Part shown: positions 1-6,364 of the stretch, in pieces
Numbering within the stretch: the first letter of the stretch is position 1
Layout of the letters: the number at the start of each line of letters is the position of its first letter
Assembly (NCBI GenBank): GCA_031548675.1
Contig: JAVBQU010000084.1
Span: 1-18,553 of the forward strand
Direction of reading: 5' to 3'
Length of the DNA stretch: 18,553 nt
From: JAVBQU01 sp031548675
GTDB taxonomy: Bacteria; Bacteroidota; Bacteroidia; Bacteroidales; P3
The notes under the pieces: model-generated
Database searches by the model: none
What the model saw: the letters and a program-made list of their open reading frames with translations, nothing else
What the model was told of the DNA's origin: nothing
Made by a program: the position numbers and the translations under genes

Positions 1-32
1 AACAATAGTTTTCTGTATTTCGATTTTTGAAT

Positions 33-40
33 TACCTTTG
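33..40 (+). promoter_or_regulatory. Candidate -7 promoter box for the DUF6193-like gene
   Basis: TACCTTTG matches the Bacteroidota -7 consensus TAnnTTTG. A start site about 7 nt downstream would place transcription near 47 and the ATG at 68 about 20 nt into the message. No convincing TTTG -33 box is visible in the 32 bases before it, so only half of the promoter is supported. If real, it means the frame that stays open to the window edge is not translated upstream of 68. Confidence 0.4.
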
Positions 41-67
41 TTGGGTGCAAAAAGAAAGACTATTAAA

Positions 68-784
68 ATGACAGGAGATTTATATCCAGAAATAACCACT
101 GTTGGAAGTTTGGCAAAAGCTTTAGATATTGAGTTTGCAAAAATAAACTCTTCGCTCAGATCTTCATCAAGCATTAATATAAGGCAGCTTCCTACCACAT
201 ATGCAAGAGTTGAAAACAAAAAACGCTTTTCACAAGTTTACATAGCAGCAAAAGAAAAGCTTTATTTACCTGATTTTTGGCGTGATGGAGTATGTCTTGC
301 ACATGGAAGCACCAATAATATTTATGAACTTATTCAAGCCCTAACTTATTGGCTTTCTAAAGACGTTGACACAACATCTTTGGTGGAAAAATTTCAATTC
401 GTTACAGCAAATAAAGAAGCTAAAGCATTTGACGAAAATAATGAAGTTTCATATAAGTGGGATTTAATTTTAAATGACAGTTCTAAAAAAGACATTAAGC
501 CATTCGTTGAACTTGCAGTCAAAGACAATATTGTAAGTAGATTATTTCCGTTTACCAGCTTAATGAGGCTTTGCTTTAGTAGATGTACAGGATATCCATA
601 TACTTCTGACACACCAATTGTAACACCGATTAATAAGAATAGATTTGAGGTTAGAACAGCCAAAAATGTATTAATTGGTATAGGTAATGCAAAAGAAGCA
701 CTAAAAATGGTAAAAGACAATTTACCATTGGACATTAAGCCTGCAATCAAAGGAACAGCAGAAGATTTACAAAACTGCACCTAA
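68..784 (+). CDS. DUF6193-like protein of unknown function
   Basis: About 238 residues if it starts at the ATG at 68. The frame is open upstream to base 2, with a TTG at 38, but the TACCTTTG promoter-like box at 33-40 favours the ATG. The layout resembles DUF6193 ('natural product biosynthesis protein') as I remember it: an N-terminal segment with YPE and a 'SL' helix, a central part with HGST followed by a helix ending in YWLSKD, then W-DLILND, an FPFTSL segment with a conserved-looking LCFSRCTGYP, and a C-terminal 'EALKMVKDNLP' helix. No signal peptide, membrane segment or catalytic motif is evident, so it is probably cytoplasmic. DUF6193 has no established biochemical activity that I can cite. 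The gene stands alone, is AT-rich, and its stop codon lies inside a stem-loop at 780-803. The family assignment comes from memory of family patterns and is tentative. Confidence 0.6.
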   Translation: MTGDLYPEITTVGSLAKALDIEFAKINSSLRSSSSINIRQLPTTYARVENKKRFSQVYIAAKEKLYLPDFWRDGVCLAHGSTNNIYELIQALTYWLSKDVDTTSLVEKFQFVTANKEAKAFDENNEVSYKWDLILNDSSKKDIKPFVELAVKDNIVSRLFPFTSLMRLCFSRCTGYPYTSDTPIVTPINKNRFEVRTAKNVLIGIGNAKEALKMVKDNLPLDIKPAIKGTAEDLQNCT

Positions 785-803
785 AAAGCGATTCGCTGTT
801 AGG
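780..803 (+). repeat. Stem-loop overlapping the stop codon, attC-core-like
   Basis: CCTAA (780-784) pairs with TTAGG (799-803), and AGCG (787-790) pairs with CGCT (794-797) around the loop ATT. Small unpaired bulges (AA on one side, G on the other) sit between the two stems. The right arm reads GTTAGGC, which fits the integron attC R' consensus GTTRRRY. The left arm ACCTAAA is one base off RYYYAAC. No T-run follows, so it is a poor intrinsic terminator. It is far shorter than most attC sites. Confidence 0.35.
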
Positions 804-909
804 CATGGAAAAGTTGGAATTTGAAAGTTTGTGCAGAGCAACCCTACAAGAACATCAAACCACAGACTGTTAACAACAATTATTGACAACATTTTAAACA
901 TAAAAAACA

Positions 910-1617
910 ATGAATAGAAAGATTTATTTAGCTATCCTATTTTTATCCTTTTTGACATCCTGTCAAGGACAAAATGATAAAAACTCAAAGATAGCCAAAA
1001 CAGAACATTCAATATCAATTGATACTGCAGTTATAAAAGAATATTTTTTACCAATTGACACTGCATTTATTCCATCTAACAACAAACAATTTTATTTCCC
1101 ATTGGAGGTTTTCAAAGATACTTCAATTTATGTGGGACATGATAAATTTGTTGATACTTGGTATTCTCAAAATTTATATGCAATGCACGAACCAATATTC
1201 TACGCCGACAAGTCAGAGAAAGAAATCTATCGTTTTACATGGTTACGAACTTTTCACAACCCTATTTCAATCAGAATAGAAAAAAATGGGGACATTTACA
1301 CATTATACTGGAAATTATGTAATGGAGCAGGTGGTTATGATCCTGGAGAATTAACAGTTAATACTCAAAAGAAGATTGATAGAGAAATTTGGAATGAATT
1401 TCAAAAGCATCTTAACCAAATTAATTTTTGGAGGATGAGTACTAATGAAATGGAGCGAGGAGAAGATGGTTCTCAGTGGATTTTAGAAGGAAAGATAGCC
1501 AAAAAGTACCATGTAGTTGACAGATGGACACCTAATAAGGAAAGCAATTACTATCAATGTTGTGATTTTCTTCTTAGACTAACTGATTTGAAGATTAAAG
1601 AAAGTGACAAATATTAA
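910..1617 (+). CDS. Uncharacterised lipoprotein
   Basis: A 235-residue protein with a lipoprotein signal: a basic start (MNRK), a hydrophobic run, and the lipobox L-T-S-C with Cys18 as the likely lipidated residue, so it should be anchored in the inner or outer membrane. The mature part is polar and contains no metal-binding or nucleophile motif that I recognise. Its most distinctive stretches are RFTWLRTFHNP (about residues 110-120), WKLCNGAGGYDPG, a DGSQWILEGK segment and YHVVDRWTP near residues 198-206, followed by a CC pair and a leucine-rich helix. I recall this combination from hypothetical proteins across Bacteroidota, so it is probably a real conserved family without known function. 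It is transcribed alone: a 125-bp spacer precedes it, and a terminator hairpin at 1662-1690 follows. Confidence 0.8.
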   Translation: MNRKIYLAILFLSFLTSCQGQNDKNSKIAKTEHSISIDTAVIKEYFLPIDTAFIPSNNKQFYFPLEVFKDTSIYVGHDKFVDTWYSQNLYAMHEPIFYADKSEKEIYRFTWLRTFHNPISIRIEKNGDIYTLYWKLCNGAGGYDPGELTVNTQKKIDREIWNEFQKHLNQINFWRMSTNEMERGEDGSQWILEGKIAKKYHVVDRWTPNKESNYYQCCDFLLRLTDLKIKESDKY

Positions 1618-1661
1618 TTCAACTAAATTAATAAGCAATCATAAAATATTGGCTAGATGTT

Positions 1662-1690
1662 GAGTGGAAATTGCATTTCCGCTCTTTTAT
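1662..1690 (+). terminator. Rho-independent terminator after the lipoprotein gene
   Basis: GAGTGGAAAT (1662-1671) pairs with ATTTCCGCTC (1675-1684) around the loop TGC, with one G-T wobble. TTTTAT follows directly. The 10-bp stem and T-tract are the classic form, and the site lies 45 bp after the stop codon. Confidence 0.75.
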
Positions 1691-1694
1691 ATTT

Positions 1695-1713
1695 GCCGAA
1701 TTTAGAATTCGGC
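1695..1713. repeat. Perfect inverted repeat (8-bp arms)
   Basis: GCCGAATT (1695-1702), loop TAG, AATTCGGC (1706-1713). It lies five bases beyond the T-tract of the preceding terminator and about 50 bp before the methyltransferase gene. With no T-run after it, it could be an mRNA leader hairpin, a protein-binding site, or part of a recombination junction. Confidence 0.6.
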
Positions 1714-1765
1714 AGTAAGCCAAGCCGCCAAACCTTAGAATTATACACGATATAATAAAATAAGC

Positions 1766-2437
1766 ATGAACTACTATTCAAAAAGCCTGAATGCAAATAA
1801 ACTACAGAGATGCTATGCAATAGCACCGCCGAGAATTCAGCAGCTTTTACAGGAAGAGATAAATTTTATTCAAAGCAGGCTTTCGGCAAAGGATGTTGTA
1901 TTAGATTTGGGTTGCGGATATGGAAGAGAAGCTATCGAATTGGCTGGAAAAGTCCAAAAAGTAATAGGCATCGATATTTCAGCGGATAATATTGACTTAG
2001 CTAAAAACTTGTACAATACGGTTGATAATCTTCAATTTTACGAGATGAATGCAGCAACGTTGAATTTTCCTGCCGATATGTTTGATGTAACGATTTGTAT
2101 TCAAAACGGCATTTCTGCTTTTAAAGAAGACCCTTACGTATTATTAGCGGAAGCATTAAGGGTTACAAAAAAAGGAGGAATCGTTTTATTTTCCAGTTAC
2201 TCAGATAAGATATGGGAAGACAGACTACATTGGTTTCAAATGCAGGCTGATGAAAAGCTATTGGGCGAAATAGATTATGAGCAAACAAAAGATGGGGTTA
2301 TTGTATGTAAGGACGGATTTAAAGCCATAACTTATTCCGCAAATGATTTTTTAGCATTGGCATCAAAACATAAACTCAATGCTAAGATGCATGAAGTGGA
2401 TAATTCCACTATTTTTTGTGAAATTACCAAAGAGTAA
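1766..2437 (+). CDS. Class I SAM-dependent methyltransferase
   Basis: A 223-residue cytoplasmic protein with the Rossmann-fold methyltransferase signature. Motif I, VLDLGCGYGRE, lies at residues 45-55 and binds the methionine part of S-adenosylmethionine. The acidic residue closing strand 2 is Asp70 in VIGIDIS, which contacts the ribose. Motif FDVTICIQN near residues 106-114 corresponds to the strand 4 region. A post-motif segment, EALRVTKKGGIVLFSS (about 129-144), is typical of the Methyltransf_11/25 type that acts on small molecules. The substrate cannot be read from the sequence. The start is an ATG after an A-rich leader, and no clear promoter was seen. The gene faces pfkA convergently with 69 bp between them. 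The fold is certain and the substrate unknown. Confidence 0.9.
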   Translation: MNYYSKSLNANKLQRCYAIAPPRIQQLLQEEINFIQSRLSAKDVVLDLGCGYGREAIELAGKVQKVIGIDISADNIDLAKNLYNTVDNLQFYEMNAATLNFPADMFDVTICIQNGISAFKEDPYVLLAEALRVTKKGGIVLFSSYSDKIWEDRLHWFQMQADEKLLGEIDYEQTKDGVIVCKDGFKAITYSANDFLALASKHKLNAKMHEVDNSTIFCEITKE

Positions 2438-2473
2438 AGATAACCTTGCAGTATCATATAGAACTATACATAA

Positions 2474-2488
2474 CTGTTAGAAATGGAA
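2474..2488 (+). repeat. CTGTTAG..ATGGAA motif, second copy
   Basis: CTGTTAGAAATGGAA here matches CTGTTAGGCATGGAA at 796-810 in 13 of 15 positions. Both copies lie just after the stop codon of a + strand gene (12 and 37 bp). Upstream is a small AT palindrome, TATAG-AA-CTATA (2457-2468). The two copies bracket the block holding the lipoprotein and methyltransferase genes. Confidence 0.3.
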
Positions 2489-2506
2489 TTTTAAGCAACT
2501 CTGCTT

Positions 2507-3487
2507 TTATGACGAAAGGATATGAGCCATTTCGTAGAGCTTATGGTCAATATCTTTATGCTTTCCGTTTATATCTGTAAATGGCACTAAAACCGTTTTG
2601 TTATTCTCCTGCCCTATCATAACGCCTCGTTCTCCACGAAGCAGAGACATGACGGCTTCGTAGCCCAGATTGCTAGCCAATACCCTATCGTTACAGGTAG
2701 GAGAACCGCCTCTTTGTATATGCCCTAAAACGGTTACTCTGATTGGGTATTCAGGTATTATCTCTTTAACTTGAGCAGCTATTTCAAAAGTAGTGCCGAT
2801 GTCTTCTCCCTCTGCCACAATTACGATGGCTGATGATTTATTCTTGCGGCGTTCATACCGCAGATAATCGCATAAAGCGGCAACATTGGTTTTAATTTCG
2901 GGAATAAGCGTAGTTTCCGCACCTGTAGCAATGGCAGTGTTTAAGGCAATAAAACCGGCATCGCGCCCCATAACCTCAACCATAAAAAGCATATTGTGCG
3001 AATCGGCAGTATCTCTTATTTTATCAACGGCTTGTACAACCGTATTTAATGCGGTATCATACCCTATGGTAAAATCTGTACCATAAATATCATTGTCAAT
3101 GGTTGCGGGTACGCCCACAATAGGAAAATCGAACTGTTCGCCAAAAGCCGTTGCCCCCCTAAAAGTTCCGTCTCCGCCTATAACTACCAATGCGTCAATA
3201 TGAGCCTGTTGCAAGCTTTCATAGGCTTGCTGTCTTCCTTCTGGGGTTGTAAATTCGGGACAACGTGACGATTTTAAGATAGTACCTCCTAATTGTATAA
3301 TTTTGGAAACATCATGGCTTTGCATGTTTTTCATTTTGGATTGTATCAATCCGCTATAGCCGCCAATGATGCCTGTTACATTTTTTTTGTGATAAGTTGC
3401 TGTTCTTACAACGGCTCTGATTGCTGCATTCATGCCCGGAGAATCGCCTCCTGAAGTTAAAACACCAATATGATTTATGGTACTCAT
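2507..3487 (-). CDS. pfkA: ATP-dependent 6-phosphofructokinase
   Basis: 326 residues, the normal length for bacterial PfkA. It phosphorylates fructose 6-phosphate to fructose 1,6-bisphosphate, the committed step of glycolysis, in the cytoplasm. Visible motifs are the N-terminal TSGGDSPGMNA (residues 11-21) and GGDGT (104-108) of the nucleotide site. TIDND (129-133) carries the catalytic Asp, MGRDAG (173-178) binds the sugar phosphate, and GHIQRGG lies at 255-261. Gly in GGDG and Ala before TIDND, rather than the Asp and Lys of pyrophosphate-dependent enzymes, indicate ATP as the donor. It starts 38 bp after the DUF4136 lipoprotein gene on the same strand and is probably co-transcribed with it. 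No clear terminator was seen in the 69-bp gap to the convergent methyltransferase. Confidence 0.97.
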   Translation of the reverse strand: MSTINHIGVLTSGGDSPGMNAAIRAVVRTATYHKKNVTGIIGGYSGLIQSKMKNMQSHDVSKIIQLGGTILKSSRCPEFTTPEGRQQAYESLQQAHIDALVVIGGDGTFRGATAFGEQFDFPIVGVPATIDNDIYGTDFTIGYDTALNTVVQAVDKIRDTADSHNMLFMVEVMGRDAGFIALNTAIATGAETTLIPEIKTNVAALCDYLRYERRKNKSSAIVIVAEGEDIGTTFEIAAQVKEIIPEYPIRVTVLGHIQRGGSPTCNDRVLASNLGYEAVMSLLRGERGVMIGQENNKTVLVPFTDINGKHKDIDHKLYEMAHILSS

Positions 3488-3525
3488 GTATTATGTATGA
3501 TTAATGTTACAGAAATTCCGTATTT

Positions 3526-4107
3526 TTATTTATTTGTTCCGGGAAACACACTAAACAATTGGTTTACTGCGATAATCAGATTCGTTTCCCGCTGGGCTTC
3601 GTTTATTCTTTCGCCAAGTTCTGAGGTCACAGAACCTCGCCAAAGCAAGGATTTCTTATTTTTATCTACTATATCAAATAAAATAATCCCTTGTTTATAC
3701 GTTCTTTGATTGCCGGCTAAACTACTTTGCTTGGGAGAAATTGTCCATGAATAATCCATATCTCCCAAAAAATAAGCTTCCGCAGGGCTTGTTACATCGT
3801 CGGCAGCAGTTTTCTTTTCTACCATAAATCCTAGGTTGATAAGTAAATCGGGAACCGTTGTATCGGATGCATATACAAATCCTCTTTCTGCCATGCGGTC
3901 TTTCATCGTGTTTTGTACAATGGCTACATAATCCATGTTCAAAGGCGGCATCAAATTAGAGGGTTCTACTTTGATAAATTTGAATGTTTTATACTGTTTA
4001 TAATCAACATTGGGAGTCATTTCATTGCCTGTTACCTGAAATGATGAACTGCAAGAACATAAGATTATTGCAATTGCGAATAGCATACTCAACTTCTTCA
4101 TAGTCAT
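3526..4107 (-). CDS. DUF4136 family lipoprotein
   Basis: 193 residues from the ATG at 4107; a second ATG two codons later (4101) begins MKKLSM and is equally plausible. The signal sequence ends in a lipobox, L-C-S-C, so Cys19 (Cys17 from the second start) should be lipidated. The mature protein shows the DUF4136 pattern: D-x-x-x-YKTFKF at about residues 35-45, then NTMKDRMAERGF, a PDLLINL strand (about 86-92), GIILFDIVD (140-148), LLWRGSVTSEL and a C-terminal helix ending in LFSVFPG. DUF4136 proteins are small envelope lipoproteins of unknown function. It is the first gene of a likely two-gene unit with pfkA, and a TACCTTTG -7 box lies on the same strand at 4250-4257. The pairing with a glycolytic gene is probably not functional. 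Confidence 0.9.
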   Translation of the reverse strand: MTMKKLSMLFAIAIILCSCSSSFQVTGNEMTPNVDYKQYKTFKFIKVEPSNLMPPLNMDYVAIVQNTMKDRMAERGFVYASDTTVPDLLINLGFMVEKKTAADDVTSPAEAYFLGDMDYSWTISPKQSSLAGNQRTYKQGIILFDIVDKNKKSLLWRGSVTSELGERINEAQRETNLIIAVNQLFSVFPGTNK

Positions 4108-4249
4108 ATCTTTTTTTATTTATCAAAAACTTCTCTTGTTTGACTGTTTATTACAGTTTGCAAACATTATATCTTATTTTTAAATAAAAACACCCTGCTT
4201 TATAAAAAGTTCATAGAGCCAAAGCCGTTTCCTGCTTATTTTGTAAAAA

Positions 4250-4257
4250 CAAAGGTA
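4250..4257 (-). promoter_or_regulatory. Candidate -7 box for the DUF4136-pfkA unit
   Basis: Read on the - strand this is TACCTTTG, a full match to TAnnTTTG. It gives a leader of roughly 135 nt before the ATG at 4107. No good TTTG -33 partner lies at the expected distance. It shares the 248-bp divergent spacer with the + strand promoter at 4310-4341. Confidence 0.45.
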
Positions 4258-4309
4258 CATAAAACCAAGCATATTTGATAATAAATAATTGGACTAAAAA
4301 CTTATTTAA

Positions 4310-4341
4310 TTTGTAACAGATAAGATTAGTTACTAACTTTG
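4310..4341 (+). promoter_or_regulatory. Bacteroidota-type promoter for the DUF62-recA unit
   Basis: TTTG at 4310-4313 and TAACTTTG at 4334-4341 are separated by 20 nt, matching the -33/-7 consensus of the primary sigma factor in this phylum. Transcription should start near 4348, leaving a leader of under 10 nt before the ATG at 4356. No comparable promoter is visible in the 32 bp before recA, so recA probably depends on this one at least in part. Confidence 0.75.
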
Positions 4342-4355
4342 CAAAAAAGCATTTT

Positions 4356-5138
4356 ATGCCTATTATAACATTGACAAGTGACTGGGGGACAAACGATTTC
4401 TATAGGGCGGCTGTAGTTGGAAAAATCTATTCTTTACTGCCTGATGTAAGTCTTGTAGACATCACTCATGAAATACCGTCGTTCGATGTAATGAAGGCTG
4501 CTTTTGTTGTACAAAATTCTGCTTTTTATTTTCCTAAAGGGAGTATTCATTTGATTGATGTTCATTTTGAACAGCCTCATTCCTCTGCTTATCCGCATTA
4601 CATCATCAAGCATAAAGGGCATTATTTGATAGGGGAAGGCAATCCTATGTTTTGGCAGATATGCGGCGATGAATATCCTGAAATGGTTTATGAAATACAT
4701 ATCTCGGACAACAGCTCTACGGCAACTTTTGTGGCTGCGGATCTTTATGTTCAGGCAGCTTGCCATCTAGCCGGTAATAAACCAATAGAGGAAATAGCTT
4801 CTCCTGTAAGTAGTATGCAGACGGTACAGAATTTTGTACCTACCTATAATGATAATCTCATTTCGGGTATGATTATGTACATAGATAAATATGACAATGC
4901 AATAACCAATATTTCCCGCGACCTGTTTTTCAGGCTCTATCAGGGACGCCGTTTTGTTATTCGTGTGGGAACGGAAAAACTTACGCAGATACACCAATCT
5001 TATTTTGATGTAGGAAATGGCTCTTTGGTGGCTTTGTTTTCGTCTACGGGTTTTTTAGAACTGGCTCAACGGGGAGGTAAACTTGCCATGATTATGAACC
5101 TGCGGGTAAAATCTTCTATAACTATTGAATTTCAATAA
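4356..5138 (+). CDS. SAM hydroxide adenosyltransferase (DUF62) family protein, divergent
   Basis: 260 residues, cytoplasmic. The N-terminus LTSDWGTNDFY (6-16), the strand LVDITHEIPSFD (33-44), IHLID (64-68) and DKYDNAITNI (178-187) match the DUF62 family. Characterised members hydrolyse S-adenosylmethionine to adenosine and methionine, and the fluorinase and chlorinase are relatives. In hydrolases a conserved Asp-Arg-His trio (Asp68, Arg75, His127 in the Pyrococcus enzyme) orders the attacking water. Here Asp68 is kept. The 'DPGVGT..RR' loop is replaced by a shorter unrelated one with no Arg (residues 69-79), and the usual FHGRD reads FVAAD (125-129). This may be a different activity or a binding protein. 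Its own promoter lies at 4310-4341, and recA follows after 32 bp, probably on the same transcript. Confidence 0.88.
   Translation: MPIITLTSDWGTNDFYRAAVVGKIYSLLPDVSLVDITHEIPSFDVMKAAFVVQNSAFYFPKGSIHLIDVHFEQPHSSAYPHYIIKHKGHYLIGEGNPMFWQICGDEYPEMVYEIHISDNSSTATFVAADLYVQAACHLAGNKPIEEIASPVSSMQTVQNFVPTYNDNLISGMIMYIDKYDNAITNISRDLFFRLYQGRRFVIRVGTEKLTQIHQSYFDVGNGSLVALFSSTGFLELAQRGGKLAMIMNLRVKSSITIEFQ
5123..5137. repeat. 15-bp palindrome upstream of recA
   Basis: TATTGAA-T-TTCAATA is a perfect inverted repeat with a 1-nt centre. It overlaps the last codons of the DUF62 gene and lies 33 bp before the recA start codon. It could be an operator, but AT-rich palindromes of this size are expected by chance at about this frequency, and it encodes ordinary residues (IEFQ). 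Confidence 0.3.
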
Positions 5139-5170
5139 AATAATATACAATATTAAATCAACAAATCATT

Positions 5171-6184
5171 ATGAGTAAAGCAAACACAGTGGATCAGGAT
5201 AAATTAAAAGTTTTGCAGGCAACCCTCGAAAAAATAGAGAAAAGTTATGGCAAAGGGGCAATTATGAAATTGGGCGATGCTCCAGTAGAAGAGATGGATG
5301 TTATTTCGACAGGTTCTATCGGCTTGGATGTGGCATTAGGGGTTAATGGTCTTCCGAAAGGCAGGATTATTGAAATCTATGGACCTGAATCTTCGGGAAA
5401 AACAACTGTAGCCATGCATGCCGTTGCCGAATGCCAAAAAAAGGGAGGCATAGCGGCTTTTATTGACGCAGAGCATGCTTTCGACCGTTTTTATGCAAAG
5501 AAACTGGGCGTTGATGTGGAAAATCTTTTAATATCGCAACCGGATAATGGCGAACAGGCTTTGGAAATTGCAGAAAACCTTATCCGCTCGGGTGCGGTAG
5601 AAATTATTGTTATCGACTCTGTGGCGGCTCTTACGCCGAAAAGCGAACTTGAAGGCGAAATGGGTGATTCTAAAATGGGATTGCAAGCCCGTTTGATGTC
5701 GCAGGCTTTGCGTAAACTTACGGCTACTATCAGCAAAACCAATTGCTGCTGTATTTTCATCAACCAAGTGCGCGAACAAATAGGTGTAATGTTTGGGAAT
5801 CCTGAAACCACTACGGGTGGTAACGCTTTGAAATTTTATGCTTCTATCCGTTTAGATATCCGCAAGGTAACCCAGCTTAAAGATGGCGAAACTGCATCCG
5901 GAAACAGAGTAAGGGTAAAAGTTATAAAGAATAAGGTTGCTCCTCCTTTCCGCACAGCAGAATTCGATTTGATGTTTGGGGAAGGAATTTCTAAAATAGG
6001 CGAAATTATTGATTTGGGAGTAATGATGAACATTATTAAGAAAAGCGGTTCTTGGTTCAGCTACGAAGAAACCAAGCTGGGACAGGGACGCGATGCCGTA
6101 AAACAGCTATTGATGGACAACCCTGAACTGGCTGATGAATTGGAAGCCAAAATCAGGCAGAATTTAAAAGAGGGAGAGAAATAA
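5171..6184 (+). CDS. recA: Recombinase RecA
   Basis: 337 residues. RecA forms ATP-dependent filaments on single-stranded DNA for homologous recombination and recombinational repair. Visible in order: the N-terminal polymerisation helix (about 10-35), Walker A GPESSGKTT (71-79), the IDAEHAFD segment (98-105) with the catalytic Glu, Walker B EIIVIDSVAAL (144-154), loop L1 EMGDSKMG (163-170), and loop L2 within FGNPETTTGGNALKFYAS (208-225). The C-terminal domain ends in a short charged tail, less acidic than in E. coli. The start ATG lies 32 bp after the DUF62 gene with no separate promoter box visible, suggesting co-transcription. A strong bidirectional terminator follows at 6293-6337. All catalytic and DNA-binding motifs are intact. 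Confidence 0.99.
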   Translation: MSKANTVDQDKLKVLQATLEKIEKSYGKGAIMKLGDAPVEEMDVISTGSIGLDVALGVNGLPKGRIIEIYGPESSGKTTVAMHAVAECQKKGGIAAFIDAEHAFDRFYAKKLGVDVENLLISQPDNGEQALEIAENLIRSGAVEIIVIDSVAALTPKSELEGEMGDSKMGLQARLMSQALRKLTATISKTNCCCIFINQVREQIGVMFGNPETTTGGNALKFYASIRLDIRKVTQLKDGETASGNRVRVKVIKNKVAPPFRTAEFDLMFGEGISKIGEIIDLGVMMNIIKKSGSWFSYEETKLGQGRDAVKQLLMDNPELADELEAKIRQNLKEGEK

Positions 6185-6292
6185 TTCTTTGCCCTGCGTA
6201 TTTTCAGACCGTTCTTTATTGCATTGAATCTTTACAGACCAAAATATGGTAATAAAGAAAGTGGTAAAACAATAAGTTTATATACAGAATCG

Positions 6293-6337
6293 AAATTAAA
6301 CGGGGGCTTCATTTTCAATGAAGCCCCCGTTTAATTT
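6293..6337. terminator. Bidirectional terminator between recA and the GH3 gene
   Basis: A perfect 21-bp stem with a 3-nt loop (TTC). The left arm is 6293-6313 and the right arm 6317-6337, with core GGGGGCTTCATT pairing with AATGAAGCCCCC. A-rich sequence on the left and T-rich on the right mean that either strand gives a GC stem followed by U-rich RNA, as expected between two convergent genes. Confidence 0.9.
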
Positions 6338-6364
6338 ATAAGCATTGCATGTAAAATTTCTAAT

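Noticed and set aside
1..67. Upstream extension of the first gene to the window edge, including the TTG at 38
   Set aside because: The frame is open, but a TACCTTTG promoter-like box sits at 33-40 and an ATG follows at 68. Extension cannot be excluded but is less likely.
394..780. 128-codon open frame on the - strand over the first gene
   Set aside because: It lies wholly opposite a better-supported gene, shows no family pattern, and starts at the other gene's stop.
2438..2506. Terminator between the methyltransferase gene and pfkA
   Set aside because: The only palindrome (TATAG-AA-CTATA) is short, AT-only, has a 2-nt loop and no T-run.
3470..3709. 79-codon + strand frame over the pfkA/DUF4136 junction
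   Set aside because: It overlaps two confident - strand genes and has no family resemblance or promoter.
2507..4107. Functional link between the DUF4136 lipoprotein and phosphofructokinase
   Set aside because: Same strand and 38-bp spacing suggest co-transcription only; nothing in either protein ties an envelope lipoprotein to glycolysis.
4434..4997. Open frames on the - strand within the DUF62 gene
   Set aside because: Antisense to a gene with clear family motifs; no recognisable protein pattern or start signals.
5491..6033. Three - strand open frames opposite recA
   Set aside because: Shadows of the conserved recA reading frame, with no independent support.
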